From Mycobacterium sp. 1164985.4 (GTDB lineage: Bacteria > Actinomycetota > Actinomycetes > Mycobacteriales > Mycobacteriaceae): a stretch of DNA of 64,000 nt. Shown piece after piece: positions 36,782 to 46,220 of this stretch. Position numbers and translations under genes: made by a program. The DNA lies in the NCBI RefSeq assembly GCF_001668575.1, contig NZ_LZMD01000053.1, positions 47,910-111,909 on the forward strand. Direction: 5' to 3'. Every line of letters starts with the position of its first letter. Position 1 is the stretch's first letter. The notes below the pieces were generated by a model, which was not told where the DNA came from, searched no databases, and worked only from the letters and a program-made list of their open reading frames with translations.

Positions 36782-37999
36782 ATGCAGCGTCCTATCCCGA
36801 CGCGTCACCCGGAGCGACCCCGCCCCGTGCCAGCCGGCATTCGCGTCGTGGCCAAGGCGATGGGCATCGGCGAGCCCACACCACAGCAGTGGCGACGGCT
36901 GGGCGAGCGGTTGACGGTCGGCGATGAGCCGGTGGATCGCCTCGTCGAATGGATGTCGACCGTCGGCGTCAAACAGACACGTCCGTTGTTCGACAGGGCA
37001 CTGACCCACGGCATCGATGCGGTCGCCGAAGCTGCGGAGCCACTGCGCGAGTTCTTCAAGGCCGTGGAGAAGCTTCCGGACTGGGTCGACCCCCAGAAGC
37101 TGCGCCGCGGACAGCGCGCGCTGCGTCGCGGCGGCGCCGACGGTATGTACGTCGCCCGTGACGTATCGCTTCTCGGCGGCTACCAGTTCTCGGGTTTCAA
37201 CAAGACGCTGCTGCGCACCGGGGCCCTCGAGAAGGGCTCGAACAAGCGCTTCGCCGAGACGATGCAGTGGGCGATGGATGTCATCTCCGAAGGCGGCCTC
37301 GAGTATCTGGGCGCCGGCTACCGATCCACCCTCCGGGTGCGGCTGATCCATGGGCTCGTGCGCAAGCATGTGGCCGCGATGCCGGACTGGCGCGCCGAGG
37401 AGTGGGGCGTCCCGATCAACCAGACCGACATGGCGGCGACGCTGATCGGTGCCCTGGTCGCACCCGCCGTGGGCGTTGTGGGGATGGGAATCGTGTTGCG
37501 GCCGAAGGAGTATGAGGCCGTCGCTCACCTGACCCGCTACGTCGGCTGGCTGATGGGCGTGGAGGACGAGTGGCTGCCGCGCAGCTTCCGCGACAGCATC
37601 CGGGTGCTCTATCACACCCTCGGGGCACTGGCGGAGCCTGACGAGTCGTCGCGACAGCTGGCCGTTCCGATGGCCGACGACCCACTGATCTGGCGCTACG
37701 ACGCCATGCCCGCCATTCGACGTCGCATCGCTCGGGCGCAACACCTTTCGGTCACCAGCGGCTTCCTCGGCCCTCGGACCATGCGCGCCTTGGGTCTGCG
37801 GCCGCACCTGCCGTGGTATCCGGCGCTGCGGCTGCCCGTGAACCTGACCCGCAGCATCGCCGCGATCGCACTGCCCGGGGGAATCGACCGCGCAGCCGAC
37901 CGCGGAGACCGCGAGCACCAGGTCTTGATGCGCACGATCGTCGGTGACGGCGGCGCCACCATCGGTGAATCGGCGGAGCACGTCGGCACCGTCGCCTGA
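36782..37999 (+). CDS. DUF2236 oxygenase-like protein (MpaB/Lcp family)
   Basis: 405 residues from ATG 36782, with AAGGGAA upstream. The DUF2236 haem-b domain of rubber oxygenase Lcp and fungal MpaB is visible in SLLGGYQFSGFNKTLLRTGA, YRSTLRVRLIHGLVRKH (Arg/Thr/His side) and WGVPINQTDMAATL. Could cleave polyisoprenoid or oxidise lipids; mycobacteria carry many paralogues. No signal peptide. Converges on the glycosyltransferase gene. Confidence 0.82.
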   Translation: MQRPIPTRHPERPRPVPAGIRVVAKAMGIGEPTPQQWRRLGERLTVGDEPVDRLVEWMSTVGVKQTRPLFDRALTHGIDAVAEAAEPLREFFKAVEKLPDWVDPQKLRRGQRALRRGGADGMYVARDVSLLGGYQFSGFNKTLLRTGALEKGSNKRFAETMQWAMDVISEGGLEYLGAGYRSTLRVRLIHGLVRKHVAAMPDWRAEEWGVPINQTDMAATLIGALVAPAVGVVGMGIVLRPKEYEAVAHLTRYVGWLMGVEDEWLPRSFRDSIRVLYHTLGALAEPDESSRQLAVPMADDPLIWRYDAMPAIRRRIARAQHLSVTSGFLGPRTMRALGLRPHLPWYPALRLPVNLTRSIAAIALPGGIDRAADRGDREHQVLMRTIVGDGGATIGESAEHVGTVA

Positions 38000-38003
38000 A
38001 TCC

Positions 38004-39587
38004 TCAGCGGACCGCTTTGGTGACTTGGCTGAGATTGAATTGCCACCGCTCGACCAGCCGGAAGCCCAACTCGCGGGGCACCCAGAAAGCATTGACCGTT
38101 GAGAATCGGGGGCCGGGCGGAAGTGCGACTCCGGCCTCGTGCGTCGCCAGGGCGGGATCCTTCTCCGAAACAGTCCATATGGTCGAGCATTTCGCGATCC
38201 TGTCCGCGACTGTGAACGGTGCAAGATTTTCGTCCCAAAGTGTGCCAGTAGAGGTCGCCGATTGGCCGGCCCCCACATCGACGAGCGGCTCATAAGCGTC
38301 ACGTCGAGCATGAACGAGCGGTCGTATCGGACCCGGCTGCCAATCGACTGTGTCGTCGAGCAACAGACAATCGCCGGGCGATGCCTGCCTGGTGATCAGA
38401 TCAGCCACCGCGCTGTAGTCCATCCCCGCCTTGGCGTAGTCGCTGCGCTGCCGAATGTAATTCGGCAGCGCAGCGATAACGAGAACTGCAATGATCAGCG
38501 CGATGCCGATGGGCTTCCGACCAATGCTGAGCGCGCTCATCGCCGATACAACAGCTATCGCCGGCGACGTGAACGTAAGGTAGCGATCAACGTAAAGTGG
38601 TTGCGATAGTGCGGATATCGCTAGAAGTGAAGTCGTTGGAATGACGGCCCAACCGGCGCACAAGAACAGGAGCTTCTGATTACCGGGTATAGCCCTGAAG
38701 CGTCGGCGAAACGCCGGTACTACGGCGGTCGCCGTGAGCAGTAGTAAGGCTGCTGCCGTGAATGATATTGAGTACTCGAAGTACTGGTTTATCAGAACGT
38801 CGACCACGGTGGAGCCGCTCAGCGGCGCAATCCAGCTCAGCTGACCCGTCTGCCGCTCCAGGAAGAGCAGGTACGGGGCAAGCACGGCGCCCGATGCGCC
38901 GACAGATATCAGCCATGCACCGTACTGCCGTCGCGCTGCGCCGAGCACGGGCAAGGCAAAGATATGGATAAGCGTCATGAGTACCAGATAGATATTCAGC
39001 GCTACCGATACCGCGAGCAGAAGCGAGTACAAGAGCCAGATTGACGCCCGTTTACGTCGCAGTGCAATCACCAGCACGACCGTCAGCCAGACGCTCGCCA
39101 CGCAGGTCAGACCGTACGGACGGGCTTCGATGCCGGCCGCGGTGACGCGGGGGAGAATCGCGAAAATGATTCCCGCGCAGATCGCCACTGCACGCGTGGA
39201 CATCAGACCGGTCAGAATGACGACCCCACTTGCTGCGATCGCTACGGCGACCCAACTCGGCACCCGAGACCAGAACTCGCTTGGCGGAACCAGCTCGAAC
39301 CACGCGTGCATCATCAGGTAGTAAAAGGGGTGAGCCGAGTCGCTGTTGTGAATCAGCTGCAGCAATTGAGGAAGCGTTCGCGACGCACCCGAGATGGTTG
39401 CAGCCTCGTCATACCAAAACGATGGATTCCCCGAGCCGACTCCGCTGATCAACCCGGCCGCGATTCCGACCGTCAACGCGTCCGCGGCTCGCCCCTTGAC
39501 CCTCATCGCGCACCTAGGGGTGGGCCCGGGCCGAAGCAATGTGCCCGGCTGCCCTTCGGCGGTAGCAGACTCCCCCATCTCAGCCAT
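38004..39587 (-). CDS. GT-C fold (GT39-like) membrane glycosyltransferase
   Basis: About 527 residues with 10-12 membrane helices. The first extracytoplasmic loop has FWYDEAATIS (the Asp-Glu pair of GT-C enzymes) and AHPFYYLMMHAWF. It should transfer a polyprenyl-phosphate-linked sugar to a lipid, glycan or protein outside the membrane. Base composition is visibly less GC-rich than neighbours, with many A/T third positions (e.g. GATATCGCTAGAAGTGAAG on the plus strand), suggesting transfer. Start uncertain: ATG 39587, 39578 or 39506. Confidence 0.78.
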   Translation of the reverse strand: MAEMGESATAEGQPGTLLRPGPTPRCAMRVKGRAADALTVGIAAGLISGVGSGNPSFWYDEAATISGASRTLPQLLQLIHNSDSAHPFYYLMMHAWFELVPPSEFWSRVPSWVAVAIAASGVVILTGLMSTRAVAICAGIIFAILPRVTAAGIEARPYGLTCVASVWLTVVLVIALRRKRASIWLLYSLLLAVSVALNIYLVLMTLIHIFALPVLGAARRQYGAWLISVGASGAVLAPYLLFLERQTGQLSWIAPLSGSTVVDVLINQYFEYSISFTAAALLLLTATAVVPAFRRRFRAIPGNQKLLFLCAGWAVIPTTSLLAISALSQPLYVDRYLTFTSPAIAVVSAMSALSIGRKPIGIALIIAVLVIAALPNYIRQRSDYAKAGMDYSAVADLITRQASPGDCLLLDDTVDWQPGPIRPLVHARRDAYEPLVDVGAGQSATSTGTLWDENLAPFTVADRIAKCSTIWTVSEKDPALATHEAGVALPPGPRFSTVNAFWVPRELGFRLVERWQFNLSQVTKAVR

Positions 39588-39716
39588 TGAGAACGGAACT
39601 CTAGCTCACGGGTGCATCGACGACCTGACCGGTCGAGTAGAACGCCTCTGTGCGTGACATTGTCCGCGTGAGCGGGTTGTGCACATTCGAAGATGCGTTG
39701 CGTTGGCGACGAACCG

Positions 39717-40847
39717 TTACGACGGCTTGAACGGGTTGACCGCGAACTGGATCACACGATACGGCGACCCGCCGCGCGGTCCGGTGTTCCACTGGCTGAC
39801 GAACACCCGCACCTCGTCGAGCGTCGAACCGGGTGAGATGTAACCGCCGTACGGTTGGGCCAGGCGGTTGCTCTCCGGCGGCCCGAGGTGGTCCGTCGGG
39901 TCCGGCCACTCGGATGCGACGACGACAGTGGTCACCGGCGCGGTGCCCAGGCCCGTCGGATCGTTGGCCACCCGCATCTCCATGTTGCCGGTGGTGGCGT
40001 TGAAGTACGACAGCACCGTCTTGCCGTCGATCTGCCGGATGCTCATCTCGCCGACCGCGTCCGGCCACAATGGTGTTGGAGGCTGCCCCCATCCCGAATC
40101 GGCCGACCAGCCTTGCCAACTCGACCGGTCCTCGAACTCCTGGGGCATGGCGCGGTACAGCACCAGCGGCGCGCTGCGGTCAAAGTTGTTGGCCACGATG
40201 TAGACCCACCCGGTCTCGGAGTCCGACCGCGGGATCGGGTCGTAGTAGCCGCTGATCTGCGACTGACTGCCCTCGGCGTAGGACGCCGGACGCCCCGAGT
40301 CGGGCAGCGTCGGCCAATTGCTCTGTGATGGATCGGCTTTCACCAGGCGGGAGGTCTGCGGCACCAGTTCCCGCACGGTCGTGACCATCAGGTAGTTCTG
40401 CCGGTTGATCTGTACGACACCCGCGGGCAGTTGCGACATGCCCTCGGGCGTCGGATCGGCCAGCAGCGGTCGGTCGGTTCCGGTCACCCCGTCATAGCGC
40501 ACACCGCCGGGGTCGTCGATCGACTCGGTCTCGACATGCAAGGCAATCGGCGAGAACCACCCGCCATAGCCGACGCCCTGCCCCGCGAAACTGTCACCGC
40601 AGACCTGCAGGATGCCACTGGGAAACTCCATGAACTCACACAGATCCGTGGCGCCAATACCGTAATCGCGTGTCGGAGTTCCGGTTCCGGCCGTCGGGCC
40701 GATCCGGATCACCTGCCCGGGCGCCAGCGGCGGCAGAACGGGGTCGGGAATCGGCGCGGGCTGGGCGGCGGCAACACCGACCAGCGAAACGGTACTCCAG
40801 CAGACAAAGATCGAGAGCAGGCCTGCTGCATTGCAGTTTCGGCGCAA
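39717..40847 (-). CDS. Secreted DUF4185 protein (Rv3707c type)
   Basis: 376 residues from TTG 40847. Signal peptide LLSIFVCWSTVSLVGVAAA then mature QPAPIPDPV. The DUF4185 five-bladed propeller-like pattern includes YGIGATDLCEFMEF, GDSFAG and repeated W/Y-rich blades (SGYYDPIPRSDSETGW). Related to glycoside-hydrolase-like domains; substrate unknown. Begins 7 bases after the asd stop, so may be co-transcribed with lysC-asd. No ATG or GTG gives a signal peptide. Confidence 0.75.
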   Translation of the reverse strand: MRRNCNAAGLLSIFVCWSTVSLVGVAAAQPAPIPDPVLPPLAPGQVIRIGPTAGTGTPTRDYGIGATDLCEFMEFPSGILQVCGDSFAGQGVGYGGWFSPIALHVETESIDDPGGVRYDGVTGTDRPLLADPTPEGMSQLPAGVVQINRQNYLMVTTVRELVPQTSRLVKADPSQSNWPTLPDSGRPASYAEGSQSQISGYYDPIPRSDSETGWVYIVANNFDRSAPLVLYRAMPQEFEDRSSWQGWSADSGWGQPPTPLWPDAVGEMSIRQIDGKTVLSYFNATTGNMEMRVANDPTGLGTAPVTTVVVASEWPDPTDHLGPPESNRLAQPYGGYISPGSTLDEVRVFVSQWNTGPRGGSPYRVIQFAVNPFKPS

Positions 40848-40854
40848 GGCAGCG

Positions 40855-41907
<1,053 letters not shown>

Positions 41908-42426
41908 CTAACGCCCCGTCCCTGCGTAGACGACGGCCTGCTCGTCGCCGCCGAGGCCGAACGCCTCGTGCAGCGCGGCGACCGCCTTGTCCAGGTCGGT
42001 GTCCTTGACCAGCACCGAGATCCGGATCTCGGAAGTGGAGATCAGATCGATATTCACGCCGACCGACGCCAACGTCTCGCAGAATGTGGCAGTCACGCCG
42101 GGATGGCTCTTCATACCGGCACCCACCAGCGAGACCTTGCCGATGTGGTCGTCGTAGAGCACGCCGGTGAAACCGATCTCGCCCTGGCGCGACGTCAACT
42201 TCTCGACCGCCGCCGGGCCGTTGTCGCGCGGGCACGTGAACGTGATGTCGGTCTTGCCGTCCTCGACCTTGGAGATGTTCTGCAGCACCATGTCGATGTT
42301 GATGTCAGCGTCGGCGACGACCCGGAACACCTTGGCGGCAAAACCGGGTACGTCGGGAATGCCGACGACTGTCACCTTGGCCTCGCTGCGGTCGTGTGCG
42401 ACTCCGGTCAGAATGGCGTCTTCCAC
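41908..42426 (-). CDS. Aspartokinase beta subunit (internal start in lysC)
   Basis: GTG at 42426 (codon 250 of lysC) is preceded by GGAGG with 8-base spacing, inside the alpha frame. The product is 172 residues, containing the two ACT domains ([17 protein letters not shown]...). The alpha/beta 421/172 sizes equal those known in Corynebacterium. It forms the regulatory alpha2beta2 enzyme. Confidence 0.75.
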   Translation of the reverse strand: MEDAILTGVAHDRSEAKVTVVGIPDVPGFAAKVFRVVADADINIDMVLQNISKVEDGKTDITFTCPRDNGPAAVEKLTSRQGEIGFTGVLYDDHIGKVSLVGAGMKSHPGVTATFCETLASVGVNIDLISTSEIRISVLVKDTDLDKAVAALHEAFGLGGDEQAVVYAGTGR

Positions 42427-43173
42427 GGGAATGTCCTCCATCGATCCGGTCACCAGGGTGCCGGGATTGTCCGAGTATGACGAGCGGACGCGGATCGGCA
42501 CGTTATAGCGTCGGGCGTACTCCACGCAGCGCAGCATCAACACCTTGGCCCCGCAAGCGGCCATCTCGAGCATCTCCTCAAAGCTGATCTGGTCGAGGTG
42601 GTGCGCGTTGGGCACGATCCGCGGGTCGGCGGTGAAGATGCCGTCGACGTCGGTGTAGATCTCACAGACATCGGCCTTGAGCGCCGCCGCCAGCGCGACG
42701 GCCGTGGTGTCCGAGCCGCCCCTTCCCAACGTGGTGACATCCTTGCTGTCCTGGCTGACCCCCTGGAACCCGGCGACCAGCACGATCACGCCTTGGTCAA
42801 GCGCGTCACGCAACCGGCCTGGGGTGACGTCGATGATTTTGGCGTTGCCGTGGATGCCCGTGGTGATCACGCCGGCCTGCGATCCGGTGAACGACCGCGC
42901 CTGCGCACCAAGCGAGTGGATCGCCATGGCGACCAGCGCGTTGGAGATCCGTTCCCCGGCTGTCAGCAGCATGTCCATCTCGCGAGGGGGCGGTGCGGGA
43001 CAGACCTGGTTGGCGAGGTCAAGCAGGTCGTCGGTGGTGTCGCCCATCGCCGAGACGACAACGACCACATCGTTGCCCTGCTTCTTCGTCTCGACGATCC
43101 GCTCTGCGACGCGGCGAATCCGCTCGGCGTCGGCGACCGAGGATCCGCCGTACTTCTGCACGACGAGCGCCAC
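41908..43173 (-). CDS. lysC: Aspartokinase (alpha subunit)
   Basis: 421 residues from GTG 43173 with GAAAGG 8 bases upstream. Kinase domain with [15 protein letters not shown] and [14 protein letters not shown]; two ACT domains at the C-terminus ([30 protein letters not shown]) bind Lys/Thr. Makes aspartyl phosphate, the entry to the DAP and threonine family. Contains an internal in-frame start for the beta subunit. Confidence 0.97.
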   Translation of the reverse strand: MALVVQKYGGSSVADAERIRRVAERIVETKKQGNDVVVVVSAMGDTTDDLLDLANQVCPAPPPREMDMLLTAGERISNALVAMAIHSLGAQARSFTGSQAGVITTGIHGNAKIIDVTPGRLRDALDQGVIVLVAGFQGVSQDSKDVTTLGRGGSDTTAVALAAALKADVCEIYTDVDGIFTADPRIVPNAHHLDQISFEEMLEMAACGAKVLMLRCVEYARRYNVPIRVRSSYSDNPGTLVTGSMEDIPVEDAILTGVAHDRSEAKVTVVGIPDVPGFAAKVFRVVADADINIDMVLQNISKVEDGKTDITFTCPRDNGPAAVEKLTSRQGEIGFTGVLYDDHIGKVSLVGAGMKSHPGVTATFCETLASVGVNIDLISTSEIRISVLVKDTDLDKAVAALHEAFGLGGDEQAVVYAGTGR

Positions 43174-43272
43174 TGAACAAGCCTTTCAAGAGCTGGCAAG
43201 GATCCCAACAAGGATAAGGGCTCTGGCGAATCGATTTCTTCCGGCCGTGACGGCCCTCCCGGAACCGGGCTA

Positions 43273-44256
43273 TCAGGCCACCGGAAGGAAGGTGAACGGC
43301 TCGGCCCGCTCGAACGCCGAGCTGGCTTCGCCCGCGTAGATCGTCTTCTCGCCCTCGCCGAGTTGCAGCCGCAGCGTCGGGGCGCCCGGCGAGAAGTCGA
43401 GGTTGGCCAACTCGACCCAGAACGTGTTCGGCGAGAGCGCCGACTCGAAGAAATACCGAAGCGCCTTGTGGTCGACGACGGTGCGCCAGCGGGTGGTCGA
43501 GATGTTCGGCTCTTCCGGCGTCGAGATGCCGTACGGCACCGACACGTTGCGCACGACGCTGAACACCGTCGCGGCGGCCAGCAGCGGATCGTCGGTCTTG
43601 GGTACCGCCTCGATGTAGAACGACGCCCGCACGAACCGGTCGGCGGCGCGGTTGGTCCCCGGCAGCATTACGGTGCCGCCGATCTGCTTCCAGTACTCGT
43701 CGATGGCAAGTTGCTTGTCGAAGGTCGGCGAGTTCGTCATCACGCGGTAGTCGCGGCTGTGGTGGATGACCTGCTCGCCGTCGATGTACTCGATGATCGC
43801 GCTGTCGCCGCTCGCGTCGGACATCGCAAGGTGCAGCGTCGCCATCCGCTCCTCGCCGGGCACCTGCGCGGTGGCCACCCGTAGCGGGGTCGCGCGCAAC
43901 GCCTGCACGGCCTCGGCCACCGTCGCGAAGTTGTCGAGCACGTACTGCCCCCACAGCGCCAACGAGACGGCGGGGCCCGCGGCGGTCGCGTCGGGGTATT
44001 GCGACTCGGCCAGCCACAGCAGGTTGACCGCGAGAGCGGCCTCGTTCACGCCGTCGGTCGTGCTGATGTCGTAGCCGCTGGCCACCACGCTGCCGTACTC
44101 AGAGGTCCATTCCGCCGAGTTCGGACCGGCCTGCCCGGTGCGGTGGACACCACGCGGGAACGCCCACAGATTCGTTTGGATCTCCGACTTCCAGTCCATG
44201 GAACGGCCGGTGATGTTGCGGTTGTCGGTTCCGAGATACATGACGCGCGTACACAC
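43273..44256 (-). CDS. Choloylglycine-hydrolase / linear amide C-N hydrolase
   Basis: 327 residues from GTG 44256, which places Cys at position 2 as the Ntn nucleophile (VCTRVMYLGTDNRNITGRSMDW). Other CGH landmarks are the Asp-x-x-Arg of TDNRN and the NSPTFDKQ block. Family members cleave bile-salt amides, penicillin V or N-acyl-homoserine lactones; substrate unknown. The mature N-terminus requires removal of the initiator Met. Gene starts 23 bp after a small anchored protein gene. Confidence 0.88.
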   Translation of the reverse strand: MCTRVMYLGTDNRNITGRSMDWKSEIQTNLWAFPRGVHRTGQAGPNSAEWTSEYGSVVASGYDISTTDGVNEAALAVNLLWLAESQYPDATAAGPAVSLALWGQYVLDNFATVAEAVQALRATPLRVATAQVPGEERMATLHLAMSDASGDSAIIEYIDGEQVIHHSRDYRVMTNSPTFDKQLAIDEYWKQIGGTVMLPGTNRAADRFVRASFYIEAVPKTDDPLLAAATVFSVVRNVSVPYGISTPEEPNISTTRWRTVVDHKALRYFFESALSPNTFWVELANLDFSPGAPTLRLQLGEGEKTIYAGEASSAFERAEPFTFLPVA

Positions 44257-44279
44257 GCTGAGTGATCTTATGAGGGACC

Positions 44280-44729
44280 TTAGGTCGTGCAGGCTTTTGA
44301 CAGCTCGGCGAGCTTGCGCCGTATCTGAGTGTCGAGCGCCGACATCTCGTAATAAATCTGCGGGGCAGGAGCGCCCGGTGCCCGCGACTCCGTCGCCGCG
44401 CGCGCCTGGGGCATCTTCTCGACGAACTGTCCAGCCAGATCGGCCACCTGCACTGCGGTGAAGCGCAGCTCCGGTGCATCGACATTGCGTGCGCGTTCGG
44501 CGAGCCCGTCGGCCCATTGCCGGTAGGCGAGCTCCTCGGCCTGGGTCGGCGGACCCTCGGCGCCTTCGCTCTTCGAGCTGATCAAATCGCCCTGCTGTTT
44601 GTTGAACTCGAGCAGATCGAGGACCGGTCCGCATTCCTCGGGCGGTTTCTGAAGCTGGCTGTAGACGAACGCCACTGCCACGATCACAACGACGGCGATC
44701 GCCACCCACCATCGCCGGTCAAGTCTCAT
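44280..44729 (-). CDS. Small anchored exported protein, hypothetical
   Basis: 149 residues from ATG 44729 (ATG 44750 possible). Signal anchor WWVAIAVVVIVAVAFVYSQ, then a soluble helical body with two Cys (ECGPVLDLLE, SKACTT) that could pair. No family recognised with certainty. Upstream of the CGH gene, probable two-gene operon; divergent from amt. Confidence 0.7.
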   Translation of the reverse strand: MRLDRRWWVAIAVVVIVAVAFVYSQLQKPPEECGPVLDLLEFNKQQGDLISSKSEGAEGPPTQAEELAYRQWADGLAERARNVDAPELRFTAVQVADLAGQFVEKMPQARAATESRAPGAPAPQIYYEMSALDTQIRRKLAELSKACTT

Positions 44730-44792
44730 CACCGCTTGCACTCTAGCCATGCGGCGGATTCTTAACGCACGCGCAACATGGCGAGCCGGTCC

Positions 44793-44825
44793 ACGTAACA
44801 GAAACACCGGTTACTGACAGTGAAC
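44793..44825. promoter_or_regulatory. Candidate GlnR binding site upstream of amt
   Basis: Two AC-n9-AC units start 20 bp apart: 44793-44805 and 44813-44825; the second reads GTTAC-TGACAG-TGAAC (44810-44825), close to the GlnR box. It lies 38-70 bp upstream of the amt ATG. Confidence 0.45.
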
Positions 44826-44863
44826 GGCTCCGACGTGGGCCGCATCACTTCAGGAGATGGTTA

Positions 44864-46114
44864 ATGGATACAGGAACCACGGCGTTCATGCTGTGCTGCA
44901 TCATCGCGCTCACGCTGATGATCCCCGGTCTCGCGCTCTTCTACGGCGGCATGGTGTCGGTCAAGAGCTCGACGAACATGATGATGATGACCTTCGGCGC
45001 GGCCGCGCTCGTGGGTGTCCTCTGGGTGCTGTTCGGCTTCTCGATGGTGTTCGGCACGTCCTACGGCGGATTCATCGGCAGCTTCACCGAATTCGACGGA
45101 ATGACCGACCTGACCGAGGCGATGACGACCGTCGACGGCCTCCCGGTCAGTTTGTTCGCGTTGTTCCAGGCCCTGTTCGCCGCCATCACGGTCGCGCTCG
45201 TCTCCGGTGCGGCCGCCGACCGGATGAAGTTCAGCGCATGGATGGTGTTCGCCGCGCTGTGGGCCGTGCTGGTGTACTTCCCCGCCGCGCACTGGGTGTT
45301 CGCGTTCGACGGCGTGGTGACCGAGGATTCGGTCGGCGGCTGGATCGCCAACAAGCTCGGCGCGCTCGACTTCGCCGGTGGCACCGCGGTGCACATCAAC
45401 GCGGGCGCCGCGGCGCTGGCCGTCGCGATCGTGCTCGGCCGCTCCGCACTGTTCGGAAGCCGCAAGCCCCACAACGTTCCGCTGACGCTGCTCGGCGCCG
45501 GCCTGCTGTGGGCCGGTTGGTATGCGTTCAACGGCGGTTCGGCCCTGTCCGCGGGCACCTCGGCCGCGATCGTCATGGTCACGACGTTCGTCGCGACGTG
45601 CGCCGCGACGCTGGCCTGGCTGACGTTCGAGAAGGTCAAGACCGGTCACGTCACCGGTGTCGGCGCCGCCTCGGGCGCGATCACCGGACTGGTCGCGATC
45701 ACCCCGGCCTGCGGTTCGGTCACCCCGGTCGGCGCCATCTGCGTCGGCGCCATCGCGGGTGCGGTGTGCGTCTACGCCGTCGGACTCAAGGACCGGTTCG
45801 GCTACGACGACAGCCTCGACGTGGTCGGGGTGCACCTCGTCGGTGGGCTGATCGGGACGCTCCTGATCGGCTTCTTCGCCAGTGAGGCGATGCCCGGCGC
45901 CACCAACGGCCTGTTCTATGGCGGCGGCCTCGAGCAGCTGTGGAAGCAGGCGGTCGCCGCTGGCGCGGTCATGGCGTACTCGTTCGTCGTGGCCTACATC
46001 ATCGCCTTCGCGATCAAGAAGACGATGGGCATCCGCATCTCGCCGGACGAGGAAGAGACCGGCATCGACGCCAAGTTCCACCGCGACTCGGCGTACGCAC
46101 TGCAACCCGCCTGA
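44864..46114 (+). CDS. amt: Ammonium transporter Amt
   Basis: 416 residues with 11 membrane helices. Amt signatures: LALFYGGMVSVKSSTNMMM, GFSMVFG, and D/H residues of the pore in AHWVFAFDG, GTAVHINAGAAAL and GVHLVGGLIG (pore histidines). Brings NH4+ and methylammonium into the cell. AGGAGA lies 8 bases before the ATG. No glnB follows; the partner genes are the GmaS/Mgs-like operon downstream, unlike the usual amt-glnB-glnD order. A strong hairpin follows the stop. Confidence 0.96.
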   Translation: MDTGTTAFMLCCIIALTLMIPGLALFYGGMVSVKSSTNMMMMTFGAAALVGVLWVLFGFSMVFGTSYGGFIGSFTEFDGMTDLTEAMTTVDGLPVSLFALFQALFAAITVALVSGAAADRMKFSAWMVFAALWAVLVYFPAAHWVFAFDGVVTEDSVGGWIANKLGALDFAGGTAVHINAGAAALAVAIVLGRSALFGSRKPHNVPLTLLGAGLLWAGWYAFNGGSALSAGTSAAIVMVTTFVATCAATLAWLTFEKVKTGHVTGVGAASGAITGLVAITPACGSVTPVGAICVGAIAGAVCVYAVGLKDRFGYDDSLDVVGVHLVGGLIGTLLIGFFASEAMPGATNGLFYGGGLEQLWKQAVAAGAVMAYSFVVAYIIAFAIKKTMGIRISPDEEETGIDAKFHRDSAYALQPA

Positions 46115-46123
46115 GCCGAATCC

Positions 46124-46155
46124 GGCCGGCGCGGCGCCCCTTTGCCGCGCCGGCC
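46124..46155 (+). terminator. Perfect 12-bp hairpin after amt
   Basis: GGCCGGCGCGGC (46124-46135), loop GCCCCTTT, GCCGCGCCGGCC (46144-46155), between amt and the GmaS-like gene. Partial terminator or mRNA processing site that could lower expression of the enzymes relative to amt. Confidence 0.6.
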
Positions 46156-46220
46156 ATTTCGGATCTATCGAGTTTCCTTCTACGACACAGCGATTCACTA
46201 CAGAAGACAGGTTCGGAAGA

